Below are positions 1 to 7,657 of a stretch of DNA of 11,391 nt, piece by piece (position 1 is the stretch's first letter; each line of letters begins with the position of its first letter). Both the position numbers and the translations under genes were made by a program. This DNA comes from Betaproteobacteria bacterium (lineage in GTDB: Bacteria; Pseudomonadota; Gammaproteobacteria; Burkholderiales; Burkholderiaceae_E): contig RFVZ01000062.1 of NCBI GenBank assembly GCA_009922405.1, positions 1 through 11,391 of the forward strand. Reading direction: 5' to 3'. The notes below the pieces were generated by a model that saw only the letters and a list, made by a program, of their open reading frames with translations, made no database searches and was not told where the DNA came from.

Positions 1-408
1 CGCGATGTGCAGTGGCACCCTTACAAGCAGCAAGTGCTGCATATCGACTTCCAGCGGGTCGAAGCCGACACCGTGATTCACATGAAAGTGCCGCTGCACT
101 TTGTGAATGCGGACATTGCCCCGATCGTGAAAAAGCAGGCGGCAGTCCTTTCCCATGTCACCAATGAAGTCGATATCGCTTGTCTGCCGATCCACTTGCC
201 GGAATTCATCGAGGTCGATCTGTCCGCGCTGGATTCGACCGCAACGTTGCATGTCAAGGACCTGAAATTCCCCGAAGGCGTCAAGCCGGTTCTGCGCCGC
301 AACGAGAATCCGTCGGTGCTGACCGTCACGATTCCGCCACCGGTGGAAGAGATTGTCGTTGCAGCAGCCGCTGCGCCGGCGAAAGGCAAAGGCAAGGGCA
401 AGAAATAA
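1..408 (+). CDS. rplY: 50S ribosomal protein L25 (long, Ctc/TL5-type), 5' end missing
   Basis: This is the C-terminal 135 residues of ribosomal protein L25, which binds 5S rRNA in the large subunit. The reading frame is already open at base 1, so the start lies outside the window. The visible part opens with the conserved run RDVQWHPYKQQVLHIDFQRV, the end of the N-terminal L25 5S-rRNA-binding domain. It continues with the Ctc/TL5 beta domain (VPLHFVNADIAP, then CLPIHLPEFIEVDLSAL and LHVKDLKFPEGV). The length and second domain mark it as the long form, not the short enterobacterial one. The protein ends in an Ala run followed by a basic KGKGKGKK tail; many relatives carry an acidic or Ala/Glu tail instead. 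The rplY-pth-ychF order around it supports the call. Confidence in the family is high; only the 5' end is unseen. Confidence 0.95.
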   Translation, partial: RDVQWHPYKQQVLHIDFQRVEADTVIHMKVPLHFVNADIAPIVKKQAAVLSHVTNEVDIACLPIHLPEFIEVDLSALDSTATLHVKDLKFPEGVKPVLRRNENPSVLTVTIPPPVEEIVVAAAAAPAKGKGKGKK

Positions 409-412
409 CCGT

Positions 413-436
413 CAGCCGCAACCGGTAGAGCGGCTG
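413..436 (+). terminator. Inverted repeat between rplY and pth (possible weak terminator or attenuator)
   Basis: Five bases after the rplY stop there is a perfect 7-bp GC-rich inverted repeat: CAGCCGC at 413-419 and GCGGCTG at 430-436, with a 10-base loop. No T-run follows, so it is not a classical intrinsic terminator. It may stabilise the rplY 3' end or lower read-through into pth. The function is inference. Confidence 0.3.
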
Positions 437-506
437 CATCGGCGGAGCTAGTCGAGGGCGCGAGCCTTTCGGTCCTGGCTCCAAATCCGCTCCGCTCAAG
501 ATCGCG

Positions 507-1157
507 ATGTCGGCAATTCAACTGATCGTCGGGCTGGGTAACCCGGGCGCCGAACACGAGACCGACCGCCACAATGCCGGATTCTGGTTCGTTGACCGGG
601 TCGCGGCTGGCGCCGGTATCGTGCTGCGGGCCGAGCCGCGTTTCTCGGCCAGGGTGGCCCGGGTAACCATTGCGGGCGCCCCCGTCTGGTTACTTCAGCC
701 AATGACCTGGATGAACCTGAGCGGCCGAGCGATTTCAGCCGTCGCTCATTTCTATCGGCTAGACCCCGCCGCCATTCTGGTCGCGCACGATGAGCTTGAT
801 CTAGCACCCGGCGTTGCGCGGTTGAAATGGGGTGGTGGTTCAGGCGGCCACAACGGACTCAAAGACACCACCGCATCGCTGGGCACCGACGCCTACTGGC
901 GGCTTCGACTGGGGATCGGACACCCGCGCCAGCTCTATCCGGGGCAGAAGGACGTCAAAGACTTTGTACTCGAGCGACCAAGCCGTGACCAGCAGACCGC
1001 GATCAACTCGGCCCTGCAACGCGCCTTGGAAGTCCTGGAACCGTTGGTGACAGGCGCGACCGAACGAGCAGCGCAAAAATTACATACCGATCCGAACCCC
1101 GCAACTGCCCCCAAACGTGCAAAGCCCGCTCAAAATGAGGGGGTGGATTCGGTCTGA
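507..1157 (+). CDS. pth: Peptidyl-tRNA hydrolase
   Basis: Cytoplasmic enzyme that cleaves the ester bond of peptidyl-tRNA released from stalled ribosomes, recycling tRNA. The 216-residue product carries all bacterial Pth landmarks: GLGNPG (9-14), RHNAGFWFVD (21-30) with the catalytic histidine at H22, PMTWMNLSG (65-73), HDELDL (94-99) and GGGSGGHNGLK (109-119). N12, N70, D95 and N116 match the substrate-contacting and catalytic-support residues known from E. coli Pth. RLRLGIGHP and VLERPS also follow the family. It is about 20 residues longer than the E. coli enzyme, with a polar Pro/Ala/Lys tail from about 185. The residue after GAE is His where E. coli has Tyr. No strong ribosome-binding site precedes the ATG at 507, but the homologous region starts there. 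It lies 98 bases after rplY. Confidence 0.97.
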   Translation: MSAIQLIVGLGNPGAEHETDRHNAGFWFVDRVAAGAGIVLRAEPRFSARVARVTIAGAPVWLLQPMTWMNLSGRAISAVAHFYRLDPAAILVAHDELDLAPGVARLKWGGGSGGHNGLKDTTASLGTDAYWRLRLGIGHPRQLYPGQKDVKDFVLERPSRDQQTAINSALQRALEVLEPLVTGATERAAQKLHTDPNPATAPKRAKPAQNEGVDSV

Positions 1158-1217
1158 TCTTGAGTCTGGATCTGATTCTGAAAACCTTGCCCCTCACCCG
1201 TTTCAAATTTCCCTTCC

Positions 1218-1222
1218 GGAAG
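1218..1222 (+). promoter_or_regulatory. Ribosome-binding site of the propeller lipoprotein
   Basis: GGAAG lies 5 bases before the ATG at 1228. It supports that start over an upstream in-frame ATG at 1117, which would overlap pth and place 37 hydrophilic residues before the signal peptide. Confidence 0.6.
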
Positions 1223-1227
1223 CTGCC

Positions 1228-2511
1228 ATGTTCCTGCGTGTCCTGAAATTCCTGACCACGATTTGGCTCACGACGCTATTGCTCAGCGGGTGCCTGACTA
1301 ATGACCCCCCTGGCCCCCCCACTGGATTGACGGTGCGAGCGGGCGAAACGAGTGCCGTCATCAACTGGGTAGCCGACCCTGGGGTGGAGTATTGGCTCTT
1401 CTACGCACCCAAGAGCGTCGCCCCGACGACGACCGATATGAGCAAGGGGTGGACCGATCTAGTCGGGGGCAGCGTCGTCATCCGCGTGCAGTCGCCCGCA
1501 ACGGTGATCAATTTGACCAACGACACGGAATACGTCTTCACGGTGAATGGCCGGGTCAACGGAGGCCCGGGGGGCAAAGGGGCGACCCTGACCTATGCCA
1601 CGCCAAGAGCGGCCGGCACCCAATGGGCCTTGAGTACGTCCCTACTCAATGGCGCCCAGGGACTGCGAGCGGCGACCTATGGTGGCGTCTATGTCGCAGC
1701 AGGCTCGGGCGGTGCACTAGTGACCAGCCCTGACGGGATCAAATACACCACGGTTGACTCGACCACCAACCGCCAATTGAACAGCGCCACCTTTCTTGGG
1801 AGTTACAAGCTTGTGGGCGACGGCGGGACGATCCTCGTTAGCGCAGACGCCATCACCTGGACCGCGCAAGTCTCGAACACAACCAAGGATTTATATGGGA
1901 TCGGGAACAACGGGCTTGCCACCACGGTGGCGGTCGGAGCGGGCGGGACGATTCTGACGAGTAGTGATGGCTTGAACTGGACGGCTGCCGTCAGTAATAC
2001 GGCCCGAGACCTCTACGGCGTCGCCTACAGCAGCCTGAATGGAGGCCTCTGGATCGCGGTTGGTGCTGGCGGGGTCATGCTGCAAAGTGCGGACGCCCTG
2101 ACCTGGATGCCCATCAATTCCGGTACGACCGCCGATCTGCGCGGTGTGAACTACGCGCTGCTGCCCCTGGCAAGCGGTCAGACCACAGCCACCAGCGCAT
2201 TCGTCGCAGTCGGTGCGGGTGGCACGATCGTAACAAGCGCCGATGGTTCGATCTGGACCCGCAGCACGACGACAATTAATTCACAAACCGGAACCCCCCT
2301 GAATCTGTCCGCGGTCAACTGGAACGCTGTCACCTACGGCACGCAGTTCATCGTTGTGGGTAGCGGCGGCAACATTCTCACCAGCAAGGACGGAAGCACT
2401 TTTACAGCGAGTGCCCCGACCGGCACCGCACAAGAACTCTTCGCCGTAGCGCGCGGTTACCTTGGATACTCGGCGGCGGGCGCCGCGGGTACGGTCTTGC
2501 TCTCCAAATAA
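1228..2511 (+). CDS. Lipoprotein with fibronectin-III-like domain and seven-repeat Ycf48-like beta propeller
   Basis: No named family member is recognised, but the architecture is clear in the 427 residues. Residues 1-22 form a lipoprotein signal peptide: K7 near the start, a hydrophobic core, and lipobox L19-S20-G21-C22. The residue after Cys22 is Leu, not Asp, so the Lol rule predicts outer-membrane sorting. Residues about 29-127 resemble a fibronectin type III domain (PPTGLTV start, INW, then NLTNDTEYVFTV). From about 130 to the end, a G-x-G/A-G-x-[IVM]-[LV] strand followed by S-x-D and an aromatic recurs near 159, 197, 237, 279, 329, 378 and 418. That makes seven repeats spaced 38-50 residues apart, as in Ycf48/BNR-type seven-bladed propellers. 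Such proteins are often exported binding or assembly factors; no catalytic motif is visible. It sits 70 bases after pth, and its stop overlaps the ychF ribosome-binding site. Confidence 0.85.
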   Translation: MFLRVLKFLTTIWLTTLLLSGCLTNDPPGPPTGLTVRAGETSAVINWVADPGVEYWLFYAPKSVAPTTTDMSKGWTDLVGGSVVIRVQSPATVINLTNDTEYVFTVNGRVNGGPGGKGATLTYATPRAAGTQWALSTSLLNGAQGLRAATYGGVYVAAGSGGALVTSPDGIKYTTVDSTTNRQLNSATFLGSYKLVGDGGTILVSADAITWTAQVSNTTKDLYGIGNNGLATTVAVGAGGTILTSSDGLNWTAAVSNTARDLYGVAYSSLNGGLWIAVGAGGVMLQSADALTWMPINSGTTADLRGVNYALLPLASGQTTATSAFVAVGAGGTIVTSADGSIWTRSTTTINSQTGTPLNLSAVNWNAVTYGTQFIVVGSGGNILTSKDGSTFTASAPTGTAQELFAVARGYLGYSAAGAAGTVLLSK

Positions 2512-2514
2512 GGA
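2510..2514 (+). promoter_or_regulatory. Ribosome-binding site of ychF
   Basis: AAGGA lies 7 bases before the ATG at 2522 and overlaps the TAA stop (2509-2511) of the lipoprotein gene. This fixes the ychF start and suggests translational coupling of the two genes. Confidence 0.7.
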
Positions 2515-2521
2515 CGTTTTT

Positions 2522-3616
2522 ATGAGTTTGCGATGCGGCATTGTCGGGCTGCCCAATGTGGGCAAGTCCACCCTCTTCAATGCCCTGACCAAGGCGGGTA
2601 TCGCGGCCGAGAACTATCCGTTCTGCACGATTGAACCCAACGTCGGAATCGTTGAAGTTCCCGACCCACGCCTTACTGCGCTTGCCACCATCGTCAAACC
2701 GCAAAAAATCCTGCCGGCGACCACCGAGTTTGTGGACATTGCGGGCCTCGTGGCGGGCGCAAGTAAAGGCGAAGGTTTGGGTAATCAGTTTCTCGCCCAT
2801 ATCCGCGAAACCGATGCCATTTTGAATGTCGTGCGCTGCTTCGATGATCCGAACGTGATCCACGTATCGGGCCGGGTTGATCCAATTTCTGATATCGAAA
2901 CGATCCAGACTGAACTGGCCCTGGCTGATCTGGCAACTGTCGAAAAGCAGCATGCCCGCTCGGTCAAACTCGCCAAATCCGGCGGCGACAAAGAAGCCAA
3001 ACGTCTGGTCGAAGTGCTCGAGAAGTGTCAGATGCAGCTCAATCAGGCGCTGCCAGTGCGGGCGCTAGACTGGAGTCGTGAAGAGCTCGAAGTTCTGAGG
3101 CCGATGTGCCTGATCACGGCCAAACCTGCCATGTTTGTCGGTAATGTCAAAGAGGACGGATTCACCAATAACCCCCACCTCGAGCGACTGGCGGCATTTG
3201 CTGCGTCACAAGGTTCGCCGATGGTCCCGATCTGCGCCGCGATCGAAGCGGAAATGGGCGACATGTCGGCCGACGACCGTGCGCTTTTCCTGGCCGATAT
3301 GGGGATGGAGGAACCGGGTTTGGACCGCTTGATCCGCGCCGCTTTTTCACTCCTCGGTTTGCAGACCTACTTCACCGCCGGCGTCAAAGAGGTGCGGGCT
3401 TGGACTGTGCCGATCGGTGCGACCGCCCCCCAGGCCGCGGGCGTGATTCATACCGATTTTGAGCGCGGCTTTATTCGCGCAGAAGTGATTGGGTACCGGG
3501 AATTCATTGCCTGCGGCGGCGAGAACAAGGCCAAAGAAGCCGGAAAAATGCGCCTGGAAGGTAAGGATTACGTCCTGCATGACGGGGACGTGATGCATTT
3601 CAGATTTAACGTCTGA
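2522..3616 (+). CDS. ychF: Redox-responsive ribosome-binding ATPase YchF (OLA1 family)
   Basis: Obg-related TRAFAC P-loop protein that prefers ATP to GTP and binds the ribosome; in E. coli it is linked to oxidative-stress control and translation initiation. The product is 364 residues (E. coli 363). Visible motifs are the P loop GLPNVGKST (9-17), the switch I region NYPFCTIEPN (31-40) and DIAGLVAGASKGEGLGNQFL (72-91) with the G3 motif. NVKE (208-211) replaces the GTPase NKxD, which explains the ATP preference. H114 in NVIHVSG matches the family's catalytic histidine. A coiled-coil insertion spans about 125-180. The C-terminal TGS-type domain (about 280-364) ends in the usual LHDGDVMHFRFNV. 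No residues are missing. It is convergent with the minus-strand gene ending at 3633, leaving only 16 bases between the stops. Confidence 0.98.
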   Translation: MSLRCGIVGLPNVGKSTLFNALTKAGIAAENYPFCTIEPNVGIVEVPDPRLTALATIVKPQKILPATTEFVDIAGLVAGASKGEGLGNQFLAHIRETDAILNVVRCFDDPNVIHVSGRVDPISDIETIQTELALADLATVEKQHARSVKLAKSGGDKEAKRLVEVLEKCQMQLNQALPVRALDWSREELEVLRPMCLITAKPAMFVGNVKEDGFTNNPHLERLAAFAASQGSPMVPICAAIEAEMGDMSADDRALFLADMGMEEPGLDRLIRAAFSLLGLQTYFTAGVKEVRAWTVPIGATAPQAAGVIHTDFERGFIRAEVIGYREFIACGGENKAKEAGKMRLEGKDYVLHDGDVMHFRFNV

Positions 3617-3632
3617 ACGCCACCCGTCGAAC

Positions 3633-5171
3633 TCAACCCTTTGGCGAGTTGGCCCGAATCGGTTGATCCCACTTGGAGCGCAGATCACGCCAAGCTGCGC
3701 GGGGATCTGCGGCCACCGAAGCCTGGGTTGCTGGGGCATTCACGTCCCGGGTTGGCGGTTGATTCGACGCGGCGTCCACAGAACTTGCTGCGTTTGTGGT
3801 CGCGTTTGCATAGGTGCCCAAACCAACGGAGCGGGACGGGCGGGCCGAAGCATCCGGGGCACCTGATAGCGCCGTCGCTACGTTCGGCTCAGACGGGTTC
3901 GCGGCCTGAACCGTAAAGGCATTCGAACCGCCACTGCGGGATCGATCTGACGAAGCACCGGACTCACTGCCAGCCCCCCCGGTCTGAGTACCCAAGGCAT
4001 TACCCCCAAGGTCAGCCCCGGCGCTGCCACTCATCACAGGGACTGAAAGCGTCCCGGTGATGCTGCCCGCGGTTGCGCTTAGCCCCACAGAGTCGGTCAG
4101 CGCAGAAGATTGCGCCGAGCGAACCGAGGAGGCCGCTGCCAGCGCCAACGCGACACTGACAGCGCCGGAATGGGCACTCGTTGCTGCGCGGGGCCCAGTC
4201 GCTCCGGGCCCGGGCACGCTGGCCTCTAAACGCCCAGCATTTAACAGCACATTGGTTGCGGTGCTCTGCCCAGCCCCCTGAACTGCCCCCTGCAGCGCCG
4301 CTGAAGCACCGCCGAATCCGATCGGACCGCCAGCCAAACCAGACGACATGGAAGCCGAGGCAATGGAAGCCCCCGACGGACCAACCGAGGGACTGTCAGG
4401 AGATACGGCAGATCCAACGCCGCCACCTGGGGCTGTGAACATCGAAGGATCCATGACCCCAGAAATTGTCGACCCTTGGGATGTCGAGAGGACGTTAGCC
4501 GAGGTGGAGGGGCTGGATTTGGCCGATGCGGCCGAGTTAGCGGATGTGGCCGCTGAATCTGTTGAACCGCCCTCAACCGCCTTGGACGAAGCATCCAGTC
4601 CAAGATTCGCTGCGACCTCGGCAGATCCATCCTTCAGTCCGCCATTGGCCCAGAGAGCTGCGGCTTGCGCCAGTTCGAGAGCCTTTGCCGACACACCGGG
4701 AGCCAAAACACCGGGAGCCAACAGGTTGGCGACTTCAGTCGTGCGCGCAGCGTCAGCCGAGGCAATCGCGTCAGAAGCGTTCGAGGCTCCCGCATCGCTC
4801 CCCAGCGGCGGGGCAATACCGGCAACATTTGCCGAATCGGCGGCAGGCACTTCGCTCAAGTCACCAGGCTTCTTCGCCGAAGATTCCAAATCCCCCGATT
4901 TAGAAGATCGGTTACCGTTGACAATTGAGTCGTCACCGGCCTCAGCCGATCCGGCCGATCCTGCTGCCCCATCAGAATCTCCAGTCTGGCCGCGCAGTCG
5001 CACACTGTTGTCCGCAAGCTCGGCAGCCTGCTGAACTGCGGTCTTAGACGCGTCGGCGTCCTTCAGTGCCCGCGCGAACGACGCGGAAGGGTTTCCCCCC
5101 GCGCGCGCTGATTGGAGCACTTTAAAGGGGGCAGCGTCCGATTTCGAGAGCTTGGGTACAACGGTGGTCAT
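3633..5171 (-). CDS. Hypothetical Ala/Ser/Gly-rich low-complexity protein
   Basis: Not recognised. The frame stays open for about 1.5 kb and encodes 512 residues from the ATG at 5171; a GTG seven codons upstream at 5192 is an alternative, and neither has a convincing ribosome-binding site. The protein is dominated by Ala, Ser and Gly, with no Cys and only about nine aromatic residues, and is probably largely disordered. The N-terminus is slightly more normal (MTTVVPKLSKSDAAPFKVLQ, then SFARALKDAD), and the last 20 residues contain charged WRDLRSKWDQPI. No signal peptide or membrane segment is evident. An imperfect 15-base tandem repeat at 4693-4722 encodes LAPGV twice. It begins 59 bases after the hydroxylase large subunit on the same strand, so it may be the last gene of that operon, but it resembles no known molybdenum-enzyme accessory factor. 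The composition recalls the variable part of FliK-type proteins, but the diagnostic C-terminal domain is absent. Confidence 0.6.
   Translation of the reverse strand: MTTVVPKLSKSDAAPFKVLQSARAGGNPSASFARALKDADASKTAVQQAAELADNSVRLRGQTGDSDGAAGSAGSAEAGDDSIVNGNRSSKSGDLESSAKKPGDLSEVPAADSANVAGIAPPLGSDAGASNASDAIASADAARTTEVANLLAPGVLAPGVSAKALELAQAAALWANGGLKDGSAEVAANLGLDASSKAVEGGSTDSAATSANSAASAKSSPSTSANVLSTSQGSTISGVMDPSMFTAPGGGVGSAVSPDSPSVGPSGASIASASMSSGLAGGPIGFGGASAALQGAVQGAGQSTATNVLLNAGRLEASVPGPGATGPRAATSAHSGAVSVALALAAASSVRSAQSSALTDSVGLSATAGSITGTLSVPVMSGSAGADLGGNALGTQTGGAGSESGASSDRSRSGGSNAFTVQAANPSEPNVATALSGAPDASARPSRSVGLGTYANATTNAASSVDAASNQPPTRDVNAPATQASVAADPRAAWRDLRSKWDQPIRANSPKG
4693..4722. repeat. 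15-bp tandem duplication inside the low-complexity gene
   Basis: Two adjacent 15-base units (4693-4707 and 4708-4722) differ only at the last base. On the minus strand they encode LAPGV-LAPGV without shifting the frame. It looks like a slippage-type expansion. Confidence 0.75.
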
Positions 5172-5230
5172 GACGCGATCCAGTTTGGACACGTGATAAG
5201 GGGTCTGAACTTACGCAAAAACAATGCCAC

Positions 5231-7657
5231 TCAATCCACATGGCCTAGGGCACGAAGGATCTTCTCCGGGGTGATCGGCTGCGACCAGACCTGGGCATGC
5301 AATGGCGCGAGTGCATCATTGATGGCATTCATGACCGCAGCGGGCGCGCCTGCGGTCCCGGCCTCGCCGGCCCCTTTGGCGCCGAGTTGGCTACTACGAG
5401 TCGGCGTCTGCACATGGGCCACCTCAATATCGGGCATCTCGGCGCACATCGGAACCAGATAGTCCGCCATGCTCGCGTTGCGCATGAGGCCCTCATCGTC
5501 GTAGACGCACTCCTCGAGCAGCGCGCCGCCGAGCCCCTGGACGATCGCGCCACGGATCTGCTCATCGACCAGTCTTGGGTTAATGACCCGACCGCAGTCT
5601 TCAACGGCCCAGTGCTTGAGGAGGGTCACGAACCCCGTCTGCGGATCCACTTCGACATAGGAGGCCTGAACACCATTGGTGAAGATGAACGGGTAATCAC
5701 GCTGGGCATAGTGACGGGTCACCATCAGTTCAGGGGTGAAGTCATTGGGCAAGGTGTCCGAACGAAAGTAAGCCACGCGGCCCAGTTCTGCAAAGGGCAA
5801 TAAAGGTTCCAAGGTGGTCGAATCGACAACCTGCCCCCGGCGCACTGCCAGCGAGGCCGGTTCACGTTTTAGAATGACTGCACCGACCCTGAGAATGTTG
5901 GCGCGCAAGGCCTGCCCTGCGAGAAGGACTGCTTCACCGCCAACCCCGGCACCGCGTGAGGCCCAGGTACCACCGCCATACGGGGTGATATCGGTATCGC
6001 CCGTGATGACCCTGACAGACTCGAGGTCGACCCCCACCGCATCCGCCGCGATCTGGCGAAAAATCCCGTCGTTGCCCTGCCCCTGTTCACCAACGCCGAT
6101 CAATAAGGTGACGGCCCCGGACGGGTCGAGACGCATCGTGGCACCATCCTGCGACGCGATGCGCGCACCGCCAACACCATAAAACGCCGCGCTCGGGTTG
6201 GTGAGTTCGATCAAGGTGGCAAAGCCGATGCCACGGTAGACACCCCGACCACGCAAGCGCTCACACTCGGCCTTGAGTTCGCCGTAGTCCATCATCTGCT
6301 CAAGCTTGTCCAGACACGCCTCATGCGAGAGCGACTCGAGACGGATTCCGCTCGCACCCGTTGCGGGATAAGCATCATCGGGGATCACATTCAGGCGACG
6401 GATTTCGAGCGGATCCATGCCGATTTTTCGAGCCGCCAGGTCGACCAACCCTTCGGTCACCGCGCACGCGATGGGATGGCCCACACCCCGGTACTGACAA
6501 GTCGGCGTCTTGTTCTGAAACACTACGTTCAGATGCGCACGATAATTCTTGTGCTTATAAGGACCCCCAACCAGGTTCACGACCTGATTGCCCTCGATCG
6601 CACTGGTTCTTGGAAACATCGAATACGGGCCGATTCCGGTCAGATCATCGATCTCAAAGGCGAGTATTTCGCCATCCCGATTCACTGCCGCGCGCGCCTT
6701 GACCCGATGGTGGCGGGCATGGATGTCACTCGTGAAGGACTCTAAACGGTCAGCGACAAATTTCACCGGGCGACGGCACAGGATCGACAACGCAACCGTC
6801 GCAAAATCGTCCGGATAGGCGTGAACCTTGATACCGAATGACCCCCCCACATCTTTGCAAATCACCCGAATCGATGATTCTGGCAAATCGAACTGACGTG
6901 AGTACAGATCCTGCATCATGTGCGGGGCCTGAAATGAGTGATACACCGTCAGTCGCTGCTCGGCAGGGTTCCAGTCAGCGATCTGGCTGCGAGGCTCGAG
7001 CGTAACCCCGGTATGACGACCAAATTCGAAGGTCGATTCGACCACCGCATCCGCCTGCGCGAACGCCTCGTCCACGTTGCCGACATTCAAACTGCGGGTG
7101 AAACAGAGGTTGTCGCCGAGTTCCGGATGAATCAGCGGCGTCCCCTCATCGAGCGCTGTTTCCATGTCGACGACCGGTTTCAGGCGCTCAAAATCCACCT
7201 GGACCAGTTGCAGCGCGTCCTCAGCCTGCTCGCGGGTCTCGGCCACCACCGCGACAACCGGTTCACCTTGCCAGCAGGCCCGATCGATCGCGAGTGGGTA
7301 CTGCGGAGCGGACTTCATCCCGGCGAGATGCGCCAGAGTCGCCACCCACGGTTTACAGATCCGCGCCAGGTCATGCCCGTCAGCGACCATGATGACGCCC
7401 GGCATCGCCCGTGCGGCGTCCGCATGGATCGCAAGAATTCGACAATGGGCGACTTGGCTGCGCCAGAACACCACATGCGCCATGCGCGGCAATTCAACAT
7501 CGTCGGTGTAAGTCCCCTGACCCTGGACCAGTCTTCGGACACTCGGACGGTCGGCATTCGCACCGATGTAACGCGGATCCTCGGTGAGGGCATGTAGCGG
7601 CTGATTGCCTTGATCGACTTTTGTCGGGCGCTCTTCAGTGGTCTCGTGAGCGTTCAT
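5231..7657 (-). CDS. Molybdenum hydroxylase large subunit (xanthine dehydrogenase / CoxL-like)
   Basis: Catalytic, molybdopterin-cytosine-dinucleotide-binding subunit of a xanthine oxidase-family hydroxylase, 808 residues as expected for CoxL-like subunits. The N-terminal aldehyde oxidase/xanthine dehydrogenase a/b hammerhead runs from about RLVQGQGTYTDDVELP (42-57) to about 160. The Mo-binding part shows DVGGSFGIK (269-277), the active-site loop QYRGVGH (388-394), GVGEQGQGNDGIFRQIAADA (521-540), GDTDITPYGGGTWASRG (553-569), and KGAGEAG with the catalytic glutamate E765. Form I CO dehydrogenases have AYxCSFR in the loop; here Gly391 replaces the S-selanyl cysteine position and His394 the usual Arg, so CO oxidation is unlikely. 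The loop is closer to the form II AYRGAGR type but departs from it too. The start overlaps the small-subunit stop in an ATGA, and AAGGAG (7666-7671) lies 8 bases upstream. The substrate is unknown. Confidence 0.95.
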   Translation of the reverse strand: MNAHETTEERPTKVDQGNQPLHALTEDPRYIGANADRPSVRRLVQGQGTYTDDVELPRMAHVVFWRSQVAHCRILAIHADAARAMPGVIMVADGHDLARICKPWVATLAHLAGMKSAPQYPLAIDRACWQGEPVVAVVAETREQAEDALQLVQVDFERLKPVVDMETALDEGTPLIHPELGDNLCFTRSLNVGNVDEAFAQADAVVESTFEFGRHTGVTLEPRSQIADWNPAEQRLTVYHSFQAPHMMQDLYSRQFDLPESSIRVICKDVGGSFGIKVHAYPDDFATVALSILCRRPVKFVADRLESFTSDIHARHHRVKARAAVNRDGEILAFEIDDLTGIGPYSMFPRTSAIEGNQVVNLVGGPYKHKNYRAHLNVVFQNKTPTCQYRGVGHPIACAVTEGLVDLAARKIGMDPLEIRRLNVIPDDAYPATGASGIRLESLSHEACLDKLEQMMDYGELKAECERLRGRGVYRGIGFATLIELTNPSAAFYGVGGARIASQDGATMRLDPSGAVTLLIGVGEQGQGNDGIFRQIAADAVGVDLESVRVITGDTDITPYGGGTWASRGAGVGGEAVLLAGQALRANILRVGAVILKREPASLAVRRGQVVDSTTLEPLLPFAELGRVAYFRSDTLPNDFTPELMVTRHYAQRDYPFIFTNGVQASYVEVDPQTGFVTLLKHWAVEDCGRVINPRLVDEQIRGAIVQGLGGALLEECVYDDEGLMRNASMADYLVPMCAEMPDIEVAHVQTPTRSSQLGAKGAGEAGTAGAPAAVMNAINDALAPLHAQVWSQPITPEKILRALGHVD

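Noticed and set aside
1117..1227. An upstream ATG at 1117 as the lipoprotein start.
   Set aside because: It would overlap pth by 41 bases and put 37 hydrophilic residues ahead of a clear lipoprotein signal peptide. The ATG at 1228 has its own GGAAG.
3630..3650. Inverted repeat AACTC...GAGTT between the convergent stops of ychF and the low-complexity gene, as a shared terminator.
   Set aside because: The stem is only 5 bp, AT-containing and with an 11-base loop, and no T-run follows on either strand.
4348..5034. A 228-codon Ala/Pro/Glu-rich open frame on the plus strand opposite the low-complexity gene.
   Set aside because: It has no ribosome-binding site or recognisable domain and lies wholly inside the longer minus-strand frame. 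Low-complexity GC-rich codons often open the antisense frame, so it is treated as a shadow.
3633..5171. Naming the Ala/Ser/Gly-rich protein as flagellar hook-length protein FliK.
   Set aside because: The composition and N-terminal style are reminiscent, but the conserved C-terminal hook-length domain is missing and no flagellar genes are nearby.
5231..7657. Calling the large subunit a true carbon monoxide dehydrogenase (coxL).
   Set aside because: The active-site loop lacks the AYxCSFR motif, with Gly at the selanyl-cysteine position and His for the last Arg. Only the family-level name is supported.
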